From positions 1 through 64,000 of the forward strand of contig JAHBXV010000019.1 in assembly GCA_019636285.1 (NCBI GenBank): 64,000 nucleotides of DNA, in the 5' to 3' direction. Positions 9,141 to 18,207 of this stretch are shown piece by piece. The number at the start of each line of letters is the position of its first letter. Within the stretch, counting starts at the first letter, position 1. The stretch comes from Planctomycetaceae bacterium (lineage in GTDB: Bacteria; Planctomycetota; Planctomycetia; Planctomycetales; Planctomycetaceae). The translations under genes and the position numbers were made by a program. Under the pieces are notes generated by a model. The model was not told the origin of the DNA. It worked only from the letters and a program-made list of their open reading frames with translations, and searched no databases.

Positions 9141-10820
9141 ATGACGGAAACTGCGGAATCGACTTTCGTTGACGTCGCCGGGCTGCGCGTCGGCAGCCGG
9201 CTGCACATGCCCATTCACGACGGCAGCGACTTGCTGCTGCTCGCCGAGGGCCTGACCGTCACCGAGTCGTTCCTGCAGAATCTGCGGGACCGCGGCATCC
9301 GCGAGGTGAAAATCCATCCGAGCGAATTGCCGCGCATTTATGCCGGCAAGCCGTCCGGCTCGGCCCGCGACGTCCCCGAGATTCATGCTCCTGTCGAATG
9401 TCCCGAGCGCAACGACTTTTCGGACGCCGTCGACGACTGGCTGATGGGGGACGACGGGCTCATCATGCCCCCCCAGGGGCCTGCGTTCGCCGATACGCTC
9501 GCGCGGCCGGAAAATATCACGTACTCCGCGGAGCTGCGCGACGAGATGATCGACCGGCAGCAACAGTCGGTCAGCCGCATGGAGGGGGTGTTCAAAAACC
9601 TGCTCAACGGCCAAGGCGTCGATCTGGATGGCATGTCGTCCATTGCCGACGAAGCCTTGTCCGACCTTCAAAGCGACGTCGACCTGTTCGCCTGCCTGGG
9701 CATCAACCCTTTTTCCGGAGACTACCCCGCCCGGCACAGCCTGCATGTTTCGATGCTGGCGATCACCATTGGCACACGGCTCAAACTCGATCGTCCGACG
9801 CTCAAAGAACTCGCGATGGGCTGCCTGATCCATGACGCCGGCATGTTGATGATCGATCCGGCCATTGCCCAGTTGCCGCGGCGATTGCGACCGACCGAGT
9901 TCCTCGAAATCACCAAGCATCCGGTGCGCGTGTTCGACAAAATGTTGAACCTGGACGACGTGCCGCGGCGCAGCGCCTACATTGCCTACCAGATCCACGA
10001 ACGGTCCGACGGCAGCGGCTACCCCCGGCGGCGCAAGCAGGTGCAAATTCACTTTCTGTCGCAAGTCGCCGCCGTCGCCGACACGTACGTGGCGCTGGTC
10101 GCGCCGCGCCCGCATCGCCCGGGAATTCTGCCGCATATGGCGTTGCAGACCGTGCTGCGGGCCAGCCAGTCGGGGCAGCTCTCGCGTCCCGCCGCGGCCG
10201 CGCTGCTACAGACGCTGTCCGCCTATCCGCTGGGATCGTACATTCAACTCAACGATGGCCGCGTGGGAACGGTGATTCGCGCGCACGCCACGGAATTTGA
10301 ACGACCGGTTGTCGAAGTCTGGCGACCCGGCAGGCTGCACCTCCCCGCGGAAGTGGTCGATCTGTCCGTCGAACGCAATCTGCGGATCGTCGGGGCGCTG
10401 GGCAGTCTGGATGCCACGTTCAGCCCGGCGCATCGCGATGCGGGCACGATCCATCGCCTCATCGACCAGTTGGATGCCTCGGCCGGTGAAGAGACGGTGG
10501 CGGCCGCCGGTCGCCGAGCCTCCGAGCGAACCCCGCTGCGCGGCAACGTCGTCGTCTACGTTCCGCCACCGGGCGGCGGTCCGACTTATTCCTATCAGCG
10601 ACTCCCTGCGATCAGCCGCAACATTTCGGCTTCGGGCATGGCGCTGGTCACCATGGACGCGATTTCGACCGAGGAGGTCATTCTCGGTCTGGAGCCACGG
10701 CCGGGGACGCGCTTCGGCCTGCGGGCCAGGATTGTCCGTTCGCGCGAACTCCCGGGGGCCTTCTGGGAATACGGCGTTCAATTCCTCGAACGCGTCAGCG
10801 AACCGACGGTGCCGGGCTGA
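9141..10820 (+). CDS. HD-GYP domain protein with C-terminal PilZ domain
   Basis: 559 residues. The middle holds an HD-GYP phosphodiesterase domain: LIHDAG near residue 229 and IHERSDGSGYP near 286-296. The C-terminal 100 residues look like PilZ, the c-di-GMP sensor, with RRASERTPLRG near 456 and NISASGMAL near 493, followed by FWEYGVQFLE. The usual HHE of HD-GYP reads IHE here, so one conserved His is replaced while HD and GYP remain. It probably degrades and senses c-di-GMP in the cytoplasm. No signal peptide. It runs convergent to the FKBP gene. Whether it is catalytically active is not certain. Confidence 0.9.
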   Translation: MTETAESTFVDVAGLRVGSRLHMPIHDGSDLLLLAEGLTVTESFLQNLRDRGIREVKIHPSELPRIYAGKPSGSARDVPEIHAPVECPERNDFSDAVDDWLMGDDGLIMPPQGPAFADTLARPENITYSAELRDEMIDRQQQSVSRMEGVFKNLLNGQGVDLDGMSSIADEALSDLQSDVDLFACLGINPFSGDYPARHSLHVSMLAITIGTRLKLDRPTLKELAMGCLIHDAGMLMIDPAIAQLPRRLRPTEFLEITKHPVRVFDKMLNLDDVPRRSAYIAYQIHERSDGSGYPRRRKQVQIHFLSQVAAVADTYVALVAPRPHRPGILPHMALQTVLRASQSGQLSRPAAAALLQTLSAYPLGSYIQLNDGRVGTVIRAHATEFERPVVEVWRPGRLHLPAEVVDLSVERNLRIVGALGSLDATFSPAHRDAGTIHRLIDQLDASAGEETVAAAGRRASERTPLRGNVVVYVPPPGGGPTYSYQRLPAISRNISASGMALVTMDAISTEEVILGLEPRPGTRFGLRARIVRSRELPGAFWEYGVQFLERVSEPTVPG

Positions 10821-10859
10821 TCGCCCTGGCCTGTTCGTGACTCCTCGCCTAAGAAACCC

Positions 10860-10945
10860 TAACGCAACCGGTTGTGCCTGTCAGAAACCTGCGGAACACC
10901 GAGCAAACACTTCATTGCACAGAGGTTGTGTTAGAATCCTTAAAG
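10860..10945. repeat. Copy of AACGCAACCGGTTNTGCNTGTCAGAAA element
   Basis: An element of about 85 bases runs from AACGCAACCGGTTGTGCCTG to GAGGTTGTGTTAGAATCC. A close second copy is at about 54072-54162 inside the phage-like cluster, and a shorter one is at about 43087-43125. It is non-coding and lies in the gap between two convergent genes. Confidence 0.7.
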
Positions 10946-10948
10946 AAG

Positions 10949-10980
10949 ATGCACCGGTGGAACACGTTCCACCGGTGCAT
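10949..10980. terminator. Perfect 32-base palindrome between convergent genes
   Basis: ATGCACCGGTGGAAC and GTTCCACCGGTGCAT are perfect inverse arms around AC. It lies between the HD-GYP/PilZ stop (10820) and the FKBP stop (11008), so it can serve both directions. There is no long T run, so termination strength is uncertain. Confidence 0.65.
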
Positions 10981-11007
10981 TGCAATTCGCCGCGATTCAA
11001 CGAGTGT

Positions 11008-11487
11008 CTACTTCACCGCGATCAGTTCCACGAGGAAGTGCAGCGTGGCATCGGGCGGAATGACGCTGCCGGCGCCGCGCTTGCCGTAAGCGAGTTCCGA
11101 GGGGATCTCGAGTTCGATCATTCCCCCTTCGCCGACAAGCTGCATCCCTTCGGTCCAGCCCTTGATGACGCCGCCCAGCGGGAACGAGATCGATTCGCCG
11201 CGCTGGTAGCTGCTGTCGAACACTTTGCCGCCGGGCAGCCAGCCGTGGTAGTTCACTTCCACCATGTTGCTGGCGGCCGGTTTCTTGCCCGACCCCTTGC
11301 GGAGGACGCGATACTTCAGTCCCGAAGCCGTCTTGGTCATCGTCTTGGGGGCATCGGCATCAATCGCGCCGGCACCCTTGGGCAACTTGGGGAAAGCAAC
11401 GTCATCGGCCGCATCGGCGTTCATCACCAGCACTCCCAGGCAGAGAACGGCCAGCAGCCATCCTCGGTTCCATTGAACACTCAACAT
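11008..11487 (-). CDS. FKBP-type peptidyl-prolyl cis-trans isomerase, exported
   Basis: 159 residues from ATG at 11487, which follows GGGTGGAA. The signal peptide is MLSVQWNRGWLLAVLCLGVL with cleavage near ADAADD. The FKBP core runs to the end: VEVNYHGWLPGGKVFDSS, FPLGGVIKGWTEGMQLVGEG and IPSELAYGKRG, ending in FLVELIAVK. It assists folding of exported proteins in the periplasm. This is a single-domain form without the long dimerisation helix region of FkpA. Confidence 0.92.
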   Translation of the reverse strand: MLSVQWNRGWLLAVLCLGVLVMNADAADDVAFPKLPKGAGAIDADAPKTMTKTASGLKYRVLRKGSGKKPAASNMVEVNYHGWLPGGKVFDSSYQRGESISFPLGGVIKGWTEGMQLVGEGGMIELEIPSELAYGKRGAGSVIPPDATLHFLVELIAVK

Positions 11488-11520
11488 TTCCACCCTTTTC
11501 CAAACAGGATGTTCCCGCAA

Positions 11521-11742
11521 GCCGCGACAAGTCGTCGCAGTCGCGGGCAGACTTTCATCAAACGTCCGCCGTCCGCATGTTCACATGCGGCAACTCCTCG
11601 GCGACGCTCGATCCAGACCACCGATACACTGGCAGTCTTACTCCCAACACCATGACGAAAGTGCAAGTGAAACGCGAGCGTTACTCGCCCTCTCTGTCTC
11701 ACCCGATCTCCCCGTCGCCGTGTCTCCCCCTCGCAACGAACC
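11521..11742. other. Intergenic gap, no gene seen
   Basis: No supported gene. About 11690-11735 consists of CTCTCTGTCTCACCC and ATCTCCCCGTCGCC-like words, a pyrimidine-rich degenerate repeat also seen near 40676-40735 and 43155-43235. Confidence 0.5.
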
Positions 11743-12861
11743 TCAGCCCATCCGATGTTCTTCAACGACATCCCAGTCAACATCAATCCCCAGTCCCGGC
11801 AGGCTGTGCACCGTGACCAGCGGGCCTTCGATCTTCAGCGGATTCGTGGCGATCGAGAACTCGTGGTACGCGGGGCCCAGGCAGTCGCCGGGATAGCGTT
11901 CGACGTTGAGGTTTGGCGTGGCCACGATGCAGTGCATCATCGCGGCGGCTCCGACGTCCCACTCCAGGTTCGAGCCGATGCTGCACGGGATGCCGTGCGC
12001 CTGGGCCAGTTCGGCGATGACGCGCGTCTTGCGGATGCCCCCGTTCTTGCCGGGGTACAGGCTGATGGCATCGCACGCGTGGTGGGCTAACAGTTCGCGG
12101 GCTTCCAGTTCATCGAAGCAGCTTTCGTCGGCCAGAATCTTCGCTCCCGTTTCCGCGCGAACGCGGGCCAGGCCGGTGTAGTTGCCGCGGGGTAGCGGTT
12201 GCTCGACAATATCGATGTGGCAGTCGGCGAGGGCCTGAATGCAGCGGATGGCGTCGGGTTCATTCCAGCCGCCGTTGGCATCGATGGTGAGCGTGATGTC
12301 CGGCCCAACTACTTCGCGCACCGCTCGCACGCGCTCGATGTCTTTCTCCGGGTTGGTTCCCACCTTGATCTTGATGGTCGTGAAGCCCATGTCGATCAGT
12401 TCCTGGGCACGTCGCCGGGCATGGTCGACCTCGTACGCCCCCATCGAAAACCGGCAGCGCATCGTCAGCGGACGGCAGTTGCCTCCCAGCAGTTCATAGA
12501 CCGGCTTGCCAGCCGCGCGGCCCTGAATGTCCCAGCAGGCCATTTCGATAGCCGACTTGGCGAACCAGTTGTTGTGAGCGACCAGGTCCATCCGGCGATC
12601 GATCTCTTCCACGGCCGTCGGATCGCAGCCGATGACGACCTTGGACAGGACATGATCGATCATCGCCTTCGCCCCCCACGCGGTCTCGCCGGACCAGCGG
12701 GGCGTCACCGTTGCTTCGCCAACCCCTTCAACGCCTTCATCGGTGAAGACCCGCACGAGCAGAAACTCGGAAACCCAGTGCTTGCCGAGCGCCGAAATCA
12801 TGCGGTGCTCGGTGCGGACGGGGATGCGAACGGGAATCGTCTCAATGCGATCAATCAGCAT
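11743..12861 (-). CDS. Enolase-superfamily enzyme, muconate-lactonizing/mandelate-racemase type
   Basis: 372 residues from ATG at 12861 (MLIDRIETIPVRIP). An N-terminal capping domain is followed by a TIM barrel. Catalytic positions fit the MLE subgroup: KIKVG near residue 160, TIDANGGW near 192, VEQPL near 218, DESC near 245 and PGKNGG near 270. These give the KxK, the Asp/Glu/Asp magnesium ligands and the second Lys. The family abstracts a proton alpha to a carboxylate (cycloisomerases, dipeptide epimerases, sugar acid dehydratases). The substrate cannot be told from the sequence or neighbours. Confidence 0.9.
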   Translation of the reverse strand: MLIDRIETIPVRIPVRTEHRMISALGKHWVSEFLLVRVFTDEGVEGVGEATVTPRWSGETAWGAKAMIDHVLSKVVIGCDPTAVEEIDRRMDLVAHNNWFAKSAIEMACWDIQGRAAGKPVYELLGGNCRPLTMRCRFSMGAYEVDHARRRAQELIDMGFTTIKIKVGTNPEKDIERVRAVREVVGPDITLTIDANGGWNEPDAIRCIQALADCHIDIVEQPLPRGNYTGLARVRAETGAKILADESCFDELEARELLAHHACDAISLYPGKNGGIRKTRVIAELAQAHGIPCSIGSNLEWDVGAAAMMHCIVATPNLNVERYPGDCLGPAYHEFSIATNPLKIEGPLVTVHSLPGLGIDVDWDVVEEHRMG

Positions 12862-13143
12862 GGCGGGGCTCGGCAGTGTGAAGGAACCAACAGGGAGGGC
12901 CAGGACGGAGCGAGGCGAGTCGCGAATCATGGTAATCCCGCACCCCCCGGTCGGCGACGTTCCGAGGACGGGAAACTTTTCCGCAGGTTTGCGGATCTAA
13001 CCGCTCCGTCGATCCGCTTGCTGGCGAGTTTCCCATCATTCACAATGCAGCCGCGCTTCCTGCGGGCGGATTCTTTTCCTGGCGTTACCCGCCGTGCGGC
13101 CGAAATGGACCGCCCGGCGCGACCTCTTCAAAGGAGTTGGCTG

Positions 13144-14154
13144 ATGTCCTCCGTCAAAGCGTGGGTGGCCTCCGGCGTGAAGTCGAAGTTGGTTGAACAG
13201 ACAGTCGATCTCGGTCCGCTCGGTGACGAAGACGTCGAAATTCAGGTCGAACATTGCGGCTTGTGCCACTCCGATCTGTCGATGCTCCTCAACGACTGGC
13301 ACATGACGAAGTACCCCGCCGTCTTCGGTCATGAAGTGATCGGCACTGTCGTGGCGGTGGGGCCCGCGGCGCGAGGCCGGCGGGTGGGCGAGCGCGTGGG
13401 GCTGGGCTGGTCGTCGGAAAGCTGCATGAGTTGCCGGCAATGCCTGTCCGGCTCGCAGCACCTCTGCTCATCCGTGGAAGGGACCATCGTCGGCCGTTAC
13501 GGCGGTTTCGCCGAGCGCGTTCGCGCTCACTGGGCCTGGACCATTCCGCTTCCCGATGCCCTCAACGCGGCCGAGGCGGGCCCTCTCCTGTGCGGCGGTA
13601 TCACGGTCTTCAATCCGCTCGCCATGTATGCGAAGCCGACCGACAGCGTGGGCATCGTCGGCATCGGCGGGCTCGGCCATATGGGAGTCAAGTTCGCCGC
13701 CGCGTATGGCTGCGACGTAACAGCCTTCACGTCGAGCCCCGCAAAATTCGACGAAGCCCGCGGCTTCGGCGCGCAGCATGTCGTCTCCAGCCGCGACGCG
13801 GCAGCCATGTCCGCCCTGGCCGGCAAGCTCGATCTTTTGATCGTCACCACCAACGTCCAGCTCGACTGGAACGCGCTGATTCGCACGCTCGCCCCGAACG
13901 GCCGCCTGCACATGCTCGGAGCTGTCCTGGAACCGATGCCCATCGCGGCTCTCCCCTTGATCTTCGGCCAGAAAAGCATCTCCGGCTCCCCCACCGGTTC
14001 CCCGGTCGCCATCGCCACAATGCTCGACTTCGCCGCCCGCCACGCCATCACCCCCCAAACCGAGCACATGCCAATCTCAAAAATCAACGAAGCCTTCGAA
14101 CGCCTCGAAGTCGGAAAGGCGAGGTATCGCATCGTCCTCGACATGGCCGGGTAG
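13144..14154 (+). CDS. Zinc-dependent alcohol dehydrogenase (CAD/YahK-like)
   Basis: 336 residues. It oxidises alcohols or reduces aldehydes with NAD(P). The catalytic zinc site starts CGLCHSDLS, and GHEVIG follows. The structural zinc loop has CMSCRQC plus a fourth Cys (SGSQHLC). The nucleotide site is GIGGLGHMGVKFA near residue 173. Start at 13144 is preceded by AAGGAGTTGGCTG. The arrangement fits cinnamyl/YahK-type NADP aldehyde reductases. The open frame extends far upstream, but only this start has a ribosome site and begins at the family's normal N-terminus. Confidence 0.93.
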   Translation: MSSVKAWVASGVKSKLVEQTVDLGPLGDEDVEIQVEHCGLCHSDLSMLLNDWHMTKYPAVFGHEVIGTVVAVGPAARGRRVGERVGLGWSSESCMSCRQCLSGSQHLCSSVEGTIVGRYGGFAERVRAHWAWTIPLPDALNAAEAGPLLCGGITVFNPLAMYAKPTDSVGIVGIGGLGHMGVKFAAAYGCDVTAFTSSPAKFDEARGFGAQHVVSSRDAAAMSALAGKLDLLIVTTNVQLDWNALIRTLAPNGRLHMLGAVLEPMPIAALPLIFGQKSISGSPTGSPVAIATMLDFAARHAITPQTEHMPISKINEAFERLEVGKARYRIVLDMAG

Positions 14155-14178
14155 GGTCTGCTTTGCGGACCGGTCTTC
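14154..14178. repeat. GGTCYGCTNTGCGGACCGGTC hairpin, copy 1
   Basis: GGTCTGCTTTGCGGACCGGTC lies directly after the dehydrogenase stop. A second copy is at 14692-14716 and an inverse partial copy (CAGCGGACCCTAC) at about 16046-16058. They sit around the three small genes of 14.2-16.0 kb and can form hairpins. Confidence 0.65.
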
Positions 14179-14253
14179 ATATGGGATGCGGGCAGTGTGA
14201 TCGAATCAACGGTCTTCGTAGTGTAGCCATAGTAGCTAGCGCTCCTATGATTT

Positions 14254-14640
14254 CTAAAACTCAACGCACAATTCGGAAAACCATTTCTGCACATCCTGCA
14301 TGGCAGTCGCCGCCGTGTCGTTTGTGCCGGCCTGCTCCTGAATATGATCAGTACTGACTTGGCCGCCACTGGAATCAAAACAGCTACGTTCACACTGAAA
14401 ATGGAATTGATCTTCTTTGAAGTGAGCTTCAAAGCTATGGCTCACATAGCCGCCGTCGTCCAATTCGATATCTACAAACGCGTCAATTGTGACTAATTCC
14501 GCAGTCGCTCGGAAATCGAATGACACGGCTACAGATGCCGGGTTTCGAAACTTGCGGGCGTTTGCCGCAAATCGACCCATCGCTTTCTGAGTCATGGCGA
14601 TCGCCTTGAGAAGCTCGAACACGGTTCGCGGGGGCTGCAT
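14254..14640 (-). CDS. Small hypothetical protein
   Basis: 128 residues, not recognised. It begins MQPPRTVFELLKAIAM and has a beta-rich middle (VAVSFDFRATAELVTIDAFV, then YVSHSFEAHF). No signal peptide or membrane segment. It is single-copy between two GGTCCGC palindromes, and its base use is lower in GC than the flanking genes. It could belong with the next two small genes as an acquired set. Confidence 0.6.
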   Translation of the reverse strand: MQPPRTVFELLKAIAMTQKAMGRFAANARKFRNPASVAVSFDFRATAELVTIDAFVDIELDDGGYVSHSFEAHFKEDQFHFQCERSCFDSSGGQVSTDHIQEQAGTNDTAATAMQDVQKWFSELCVEF

Positions 14641-14691
14641 ATTTCCACCAGCAAGTGGGCCCGTTCTTAAGACTTATTCGATTCTGTGTTC

Positions 14692-14791
14692 TAGGGTCCG
14701 CTGTGCGGACCGGTCTCTATCCAGCAACGTAGGTCAGGCTGTGCCTGACGGAGATTCGGACGTGTTCGTCAGGCAAAGCCTGACCTACGCC
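14692..14791. repeat. GGTCCGC hairpin copy 2 and TAGGTCAGGCTGTGCCTGAC dyad
   Basis: GGTCCGCTGTGCGGACCGGTC lies at 14694-14714. It is followed by a dyad with left arm GTAGGTCAGGCTGTGCCTGA (about 14729) and inverse arm TCAGGCAAAGCCTGACCTAC (about 14769-14788). No gene lies in the gap. These match the general class of intergenic dyads elsewhere in the window but not their sequence. Confidence 0.65.
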
Positions 14792-14793
14792 CA

Positions 14794-15651
14794 CTAAGGC
14801 TGCTCGTAGGGTGATAGCCATGCACGTTCAAACGGAGTAAGACTCCCAGAAGAACAGGCGCGGAAATAGGGTAGAAACATCTTTGCAACCTCTTGCGGCG
14901 AGTCGCAAACGGCATCAACCGGGTCACCGTCTTTCCAACGCCACCAGCCGAAACGACCCTGACGATTCATCAGGAGCGGTTCCGAGGTGCTGCAAGAGTA
15001 CACCGCGAAACTCGGATCCCACTCCTTTTCGAGGATGTACCCGCCAAAATGGGAACTGACAAACTCTCCACTGATGATGAGTGGTTCACCGCCGTAGTCA
15101 CGTCCCAGTGTTAAGACGTCCCTCCATTGGCCCCCGAGCCCGGGAAGTGCCTCGCAGAAGCCATTCATCAACTGGAACAGGACGACGAGCTCCGTGGTCA
15201 GGTTGATGCCGAGAGGAGCAAGGGCGTGCGAGATCTGCTCTTCGTTGGGCTTACAAAGCGAGAGGACAAGACCAGGACAAAAGCTGCCGTTTACACAATT
15301 CACGGTTGACGCAGTCTGGTCACCGGGAATCAGATTGATCCACAGTTGATTGTCAGTCGAGAGGATGTGAGACGGCTTCATCTCGTCGAGGAGCATTCCC
15401 AACTCTTCAAGAGCTTCGCCATCTTGTTGCTTGATTCGCCTCGGACTTGTGGCCGCATTCGGATTGGGTGATTGCCGTAACACGCCACCATTCATCCGCA
15501 GCGTCTCGAATCGGCGTGCCCACGTCTGGCTGTCGCTCAGTTGTTGGCATGATGTGGCAACCAGTTCTGATCCGGAAGGGCTGGTGAACGGTCTGCCGCA
15601 GCAGGCCGTGATGACATGACCGCTTGACGTACAAGTCGTTTCGTCATCCAT
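14794..15651 (-). CDS. Hypothetical protein, possible SMI1/KNR4 (SUKH) fold
   Basis: 285 residues from ATG at 15651, which follows AGGACGCACCA. An upstream TTG start at 15687 is possible. The C-terminal half looks like a SUKH/SMI1-KNR4 domain: ISHALAPLGINLTTELVVLF, QLMNGFCEALPG, then aromatic strands (FGWWRWKDGDPVDAV) and an end helix. SUKH proteins are often immunity proteins against secreted toxins. The N-terminal half has several Cys (ITACCGRPF) but no known motif. The assignment is tentative. Confidence 0.55.
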   Translation of the reverse strand: MDDETTCTSSGHVITACCGRPFTSPSGSELVATSCQQLSDSQTWARRFETLRMNGGVLRQSPNPNAATSPRRIKQQDGEALEELGMLLDEMKPSHILSTDNQLWINLIPGDQTASTVNCVNGSFCPGLVLSLCKPNEEQISHALAPLGINLTTELVVLFQLMNGFCEALPGLGGQWRDVLTLGRDYGGEPLIISGEFVSSHFGGYILEKEWDPSFAVYSCSTSEPLLMNRQGRFGWWRWKDGDPVDAVCDSPQEVAKMFLPYFRACSSGSLTPFERAWLSPYEQP

Positions 15652-15717
15652 TGGTGCGTCCTGCATGAAGAACGAGCAATTTGCCAATTGCCAAGCGTTG
15701 GGTCTGCCGTGCGGCCT

Positions 15718-16032
15718 TTACGTCATTTCCATGGCTTCGTGAAGGGAACCCGATGTCAGAATCTGTTCGATCGCAGCGCGAACGGATTTCAGCGACAGCG
15801 AGTGAATAAGAATCATTGTCGGATCGTCCCAATAGATTTTACCACGTGACCCCTTTCCGCCTTGCGGGTCCATGAAAAACACTCCCAGGTAGCGTTCTCC
15901 TGTCGGCGCTCGCACTTCAACTTCGCGGTAATGATCCATGGGAGCGCCCACGGCCGTGACGGGATCAATACGAACCGCGAAAGAATGACCGGAGACGGTG
16001 ATTGATTCCTCGAACGGTGCCTCGTTCTCCAT
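15718..16032 (-). CDS. Small hypothetical protein
   Basis: 104 residues from ATG at 16032, which follows GAGGAATCAC. It has a beta-rich first half (ESITVSGHSFAVRIDPV, YREVEVRAPTGERYLGVFF) and a C-terminal helix (LKSVRAAIEQILTSG). No family recognised. It lies 66 bases upstream of the possible SUKH gene on the same strand and may be co-transcribed with it. Such small soluble genes in a row are common in immunity clusters, but no toxin is present nearby. Confidence 0.6.
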   Translation of the reverse strand: MENEAPFEESITVSGHSFAVRIDPVTAVGAPMDHYREVEVRAPTGERYLGVFFMDPQGGKGSRGKIYWDDPTMILIHSLSLKSVRAAIEQILTSGSLHEAMEMT

Positions 16033-16198
16033 GTGATTCCTCATCAGCGGACCCTACGGTCGCGGTTTGAAACTCGCGAAGGTGCTTTCCGTCTCCCCAC
16101 CCATTCTGTCTTCCCCGCCCCCCCAGTGGTATCATGAACCCTGCCAGCGCCGGGGCGATTGTCCGTTCGAGTTTGCCTGACAGCGGAAGGCGGGAAGC

Positions 16199-17569
16199 AT
16201 GTTTCAGGCGGGGGTGGCCACCACCGATTTGACGCCCTACTGGGGCGTTGAGCTCACCGGGTGGGGGTATTACATCGAGCGGAGGTGGCGCGAGATTCAC
16301 GATCGCCTGCGGGCGACGGCTCTCTACTGCCACGATGGCTGCCGCGAGGTTCTTGTCATCGCTCTCGATCTCATGGTGATCGACGAGGCCTTTACACGGC
16401 GAACGCGCGAGCAGATCGCCAGCGTGACCGGCTTGATGCCGGAGTCGATTCTGCTGACGTGCAGCCATTCCCACAACACGCCCGCCGCCGGCGGTCTGCG
16501 CGGGGTGGGTGAGTGCGACCCGTTTTATGAAGAGTGGGCAGCCAAGCAGGCAGCAACGGCGGGAATTCTCGCCTGGCGTGGACGGGTTGCAGCGACAGCC
16601 GCTTGTGCGCATGCCGAGATCGCCGACCTCACATTCAATCGCACTCGTCCGAACGGCCAGATCGATACGCGGCTGTCAACGTTGCGGATCGATCGCATGG
16701 ACGGCTCGCCCCTGGCGATGGTCGTCGGCTTTCAGGCTCATCCGTGCATCTATACCGAACTGATGCCCTGGACCGTCACCCGCGATGTCCCCGGCGAAGT
16801 GTGCGACAAGCTGGAGCGTGCGTATCCCGGCATGACGGCCCTCTATCTGCAAGGGGCCTGTGGCGACGTCAATTTTCTGCGCGAACTGGCCACGCCCGAA
16901 CGCTGCCACGAACCAGCCGATCGCCTGGCGAAAACGGCGTTGGCCCTGCAACCCGATGCCCGGCGAATGGGAGAAACCGTCGTCGCGGCTGCCAGCGAGC
17001 GGGTGAAGCTGCCGACGCGCCGCTGGACGCGCGAGGAAATCGCCGCCGACCGCGCGGAAGCCGAGCGCCGTTTGCGTGACGAAGACTGGTCCGGCTGGCG
17101 GGAGACCATCGGCCGTTCGATGACCAACCGTCCGGATGATATGGTCAAGCGGCATGGCGGCGACGAAGCGAAAGCCGTGCGGGCGATGTGCCAGTTTCAC
17201 ATGGAATGGACAACCGAGATCCTCAAAGATCTCGACACGCGACCGGAGTGGCTGGAAACCGAAGTCCAGGCGGTGCGCGTGGGGGATGTCTTCATCGCGG
17301 CGAATTCCTCGGAGTTCTTCACGCCGTTCGCCCTCGATGTCCGCCAGCGGGCCAACGTCCGCGATCTGATGTTCGCCTGTTACGCCAACGGGCGCATCGG
17401 CTACCTCCCCGACGCCTACGACATTGGCGTCAAAAGCTATGCCGGCTACCAGTCGCCCAAATACTGCAACCAGTTCCCGTTCGTCGCCGGTTCCGGACAC
17501 GTCATGTGCGACGCCATGGTGCGTGTGATTTCGGAATGTGAGCGGGAAACGATGTGCATGGCGAATTGA
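16199..17569 (+). CDS. Neutral/alkaline ceramidase-like protein
   Basis: 456 residues without a clear signal peptide. The ceramidase N-terminal domain family is shown by GVATTDLTP at the start, LTCSHSHNTPAAGG (zinc-binding His), FQAHPCIY and LYLQGACGDVNF. Planctomycetes hold many such proteins, often shorter than true ceramidases (over 650 residues) and lacking the C-terminal immunoglobulin-like domain, as here. The substrate is therefore uncertain; amide hydrolysis is inferred from the family. It stands alone. Confidence 0.85.
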   Translation: MFQAGVATTDLTPYWGVELTGWGYYIERRWREIHDRLRATALYCHDGCREVLVIALDLMVIDEAFTRRTREQIASVTGLMPESILLTCSHSHNTPAAGGLRGVGECDPFYEEWAAKQAATAGILAWRGRVAATAACAHAEIADLTFNRTRPNGQIDTRLSTLRIDRMDGSPLAMVVGFQAHPCIYTELMPWTVTRDVPGEVCDKLERAYPGMTALYLQGACGDVNFLRELATPERCHEPADRLAKTALALQPDARRMGETVVAAASERVKLPTRRWTREEIAADRAEAERRLRDEDWSGWRETIGRSMTNRPDDMVKRHGGDEAKAVRAMCQFHMEWTTEILKDLDTRPEWLETEVQAVRVGDVFIAANSSEFFTPFALDVRQRANVRDLMFACYANGRIGYLPDAYDIGVKSYAGYQSPKYCNQFPFVAGSGHVMCDAMVRVISECERETMCMAN

Positions 17570-17612
17570 GAATTTGCGGAAAATGGGTGGGCGGGGTTGT
17601 GGCGTGGGAAGA

Positions 17613-17640
17613 AGAGCGCTCCCCGGTGGGTCGCGGCTAG
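17613..17640. repeat. Copy of GAGCGCTCCCCGGTGGGTCGCGG element
   Basis: GAGCGCTCCCCGGTGGGTCG, followed by CGGCTAGGGG, lies just after the ceramidase-like gene. It is in inverted orientation relative to the copies at 34-47 kb. Confidence 0.8.
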
Positions 17641-17715
17641 GGGCGGTCTAGCCGTGAACGGCAAATTCTGATATCGGTTCGCGCAACGGGACGATTCGGC
17701 AAGGAGGCCGGTTCG

Positions 17716-18069
17716 ATGGCGGGCAAAGTGTGGACACACTGCGGGTTGGCGATTTCGCTGATCGCAAGCGGCTGCGCCGTCGGTGGGAAGCACTTCAGCT
17801 ACGACAGCCAGTCGCGCATGCCCTGGTTCGGCTTGCAGCTCACCGAACCGAAGTCCAAGGAACCCGCCATCTATCGGTCGATCTCCCGCGAGGCTCCCGC
17901 CAACGAACCTCCGGCTGTGAATCTGGCTCTCCAGAAAGTGGAGGAGCCGACTCGCAAATGGCCCAAATGGCTGGGCGGCGAATCGAAATCGGCAATTGTA
18001 CTGCCGGTCTCGAAGCGGGACGACGCATCACGGACGGCCGATCTGTCGGCGTCGGTCTCATTCGAGTAG
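17716..18069 (+). CDS. Small lipoprotein, hypothetical
   Basis: 117 residues. The N-terminus (MAGKVWTHCGLAISLIASGC) has a lipobox ending at Cys20, so it should be lipid-anchored. The rest is polar and Pro-rich without a known domain. GGAGG lies a few bases upstream of the ATG. It is followed after 138 bases by the alpha-2-macroglobulin gene on the same strand, but no functional link is evident. Confidence 0.65.
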   Translation: MAGKVWTHCGLAISLIASGCAVGGKHFSYDSQSRMPWFGLQLTEPKSKEPAIYRSISREAPANEPPAVNLALQKVEEPTRKWPKWLGGESKSAIVLPVSKRDDASRTADLSASVSFE

Positions 18070-18207
18070 TCCCGGTAAAAGCGGGAACTCTTCCCGGGCG
18101 AGGAACGTCCCAATCCCGGTCCCGGGACGACCGCGGCACGGTAGAATACGGGCCGCCCCATCTGAGGCGCGCAGCCTCTGTTTCACATCTCGATGGAAAG
18201 TCGAATC

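Noticed and set aside
12199-13143. Long N-terminal extension of the alcohol dehydrogenase frame
   Set aside because: It runs antisense to the enolase-superfamily gene. AAGGAG before 13144 fixes the start.
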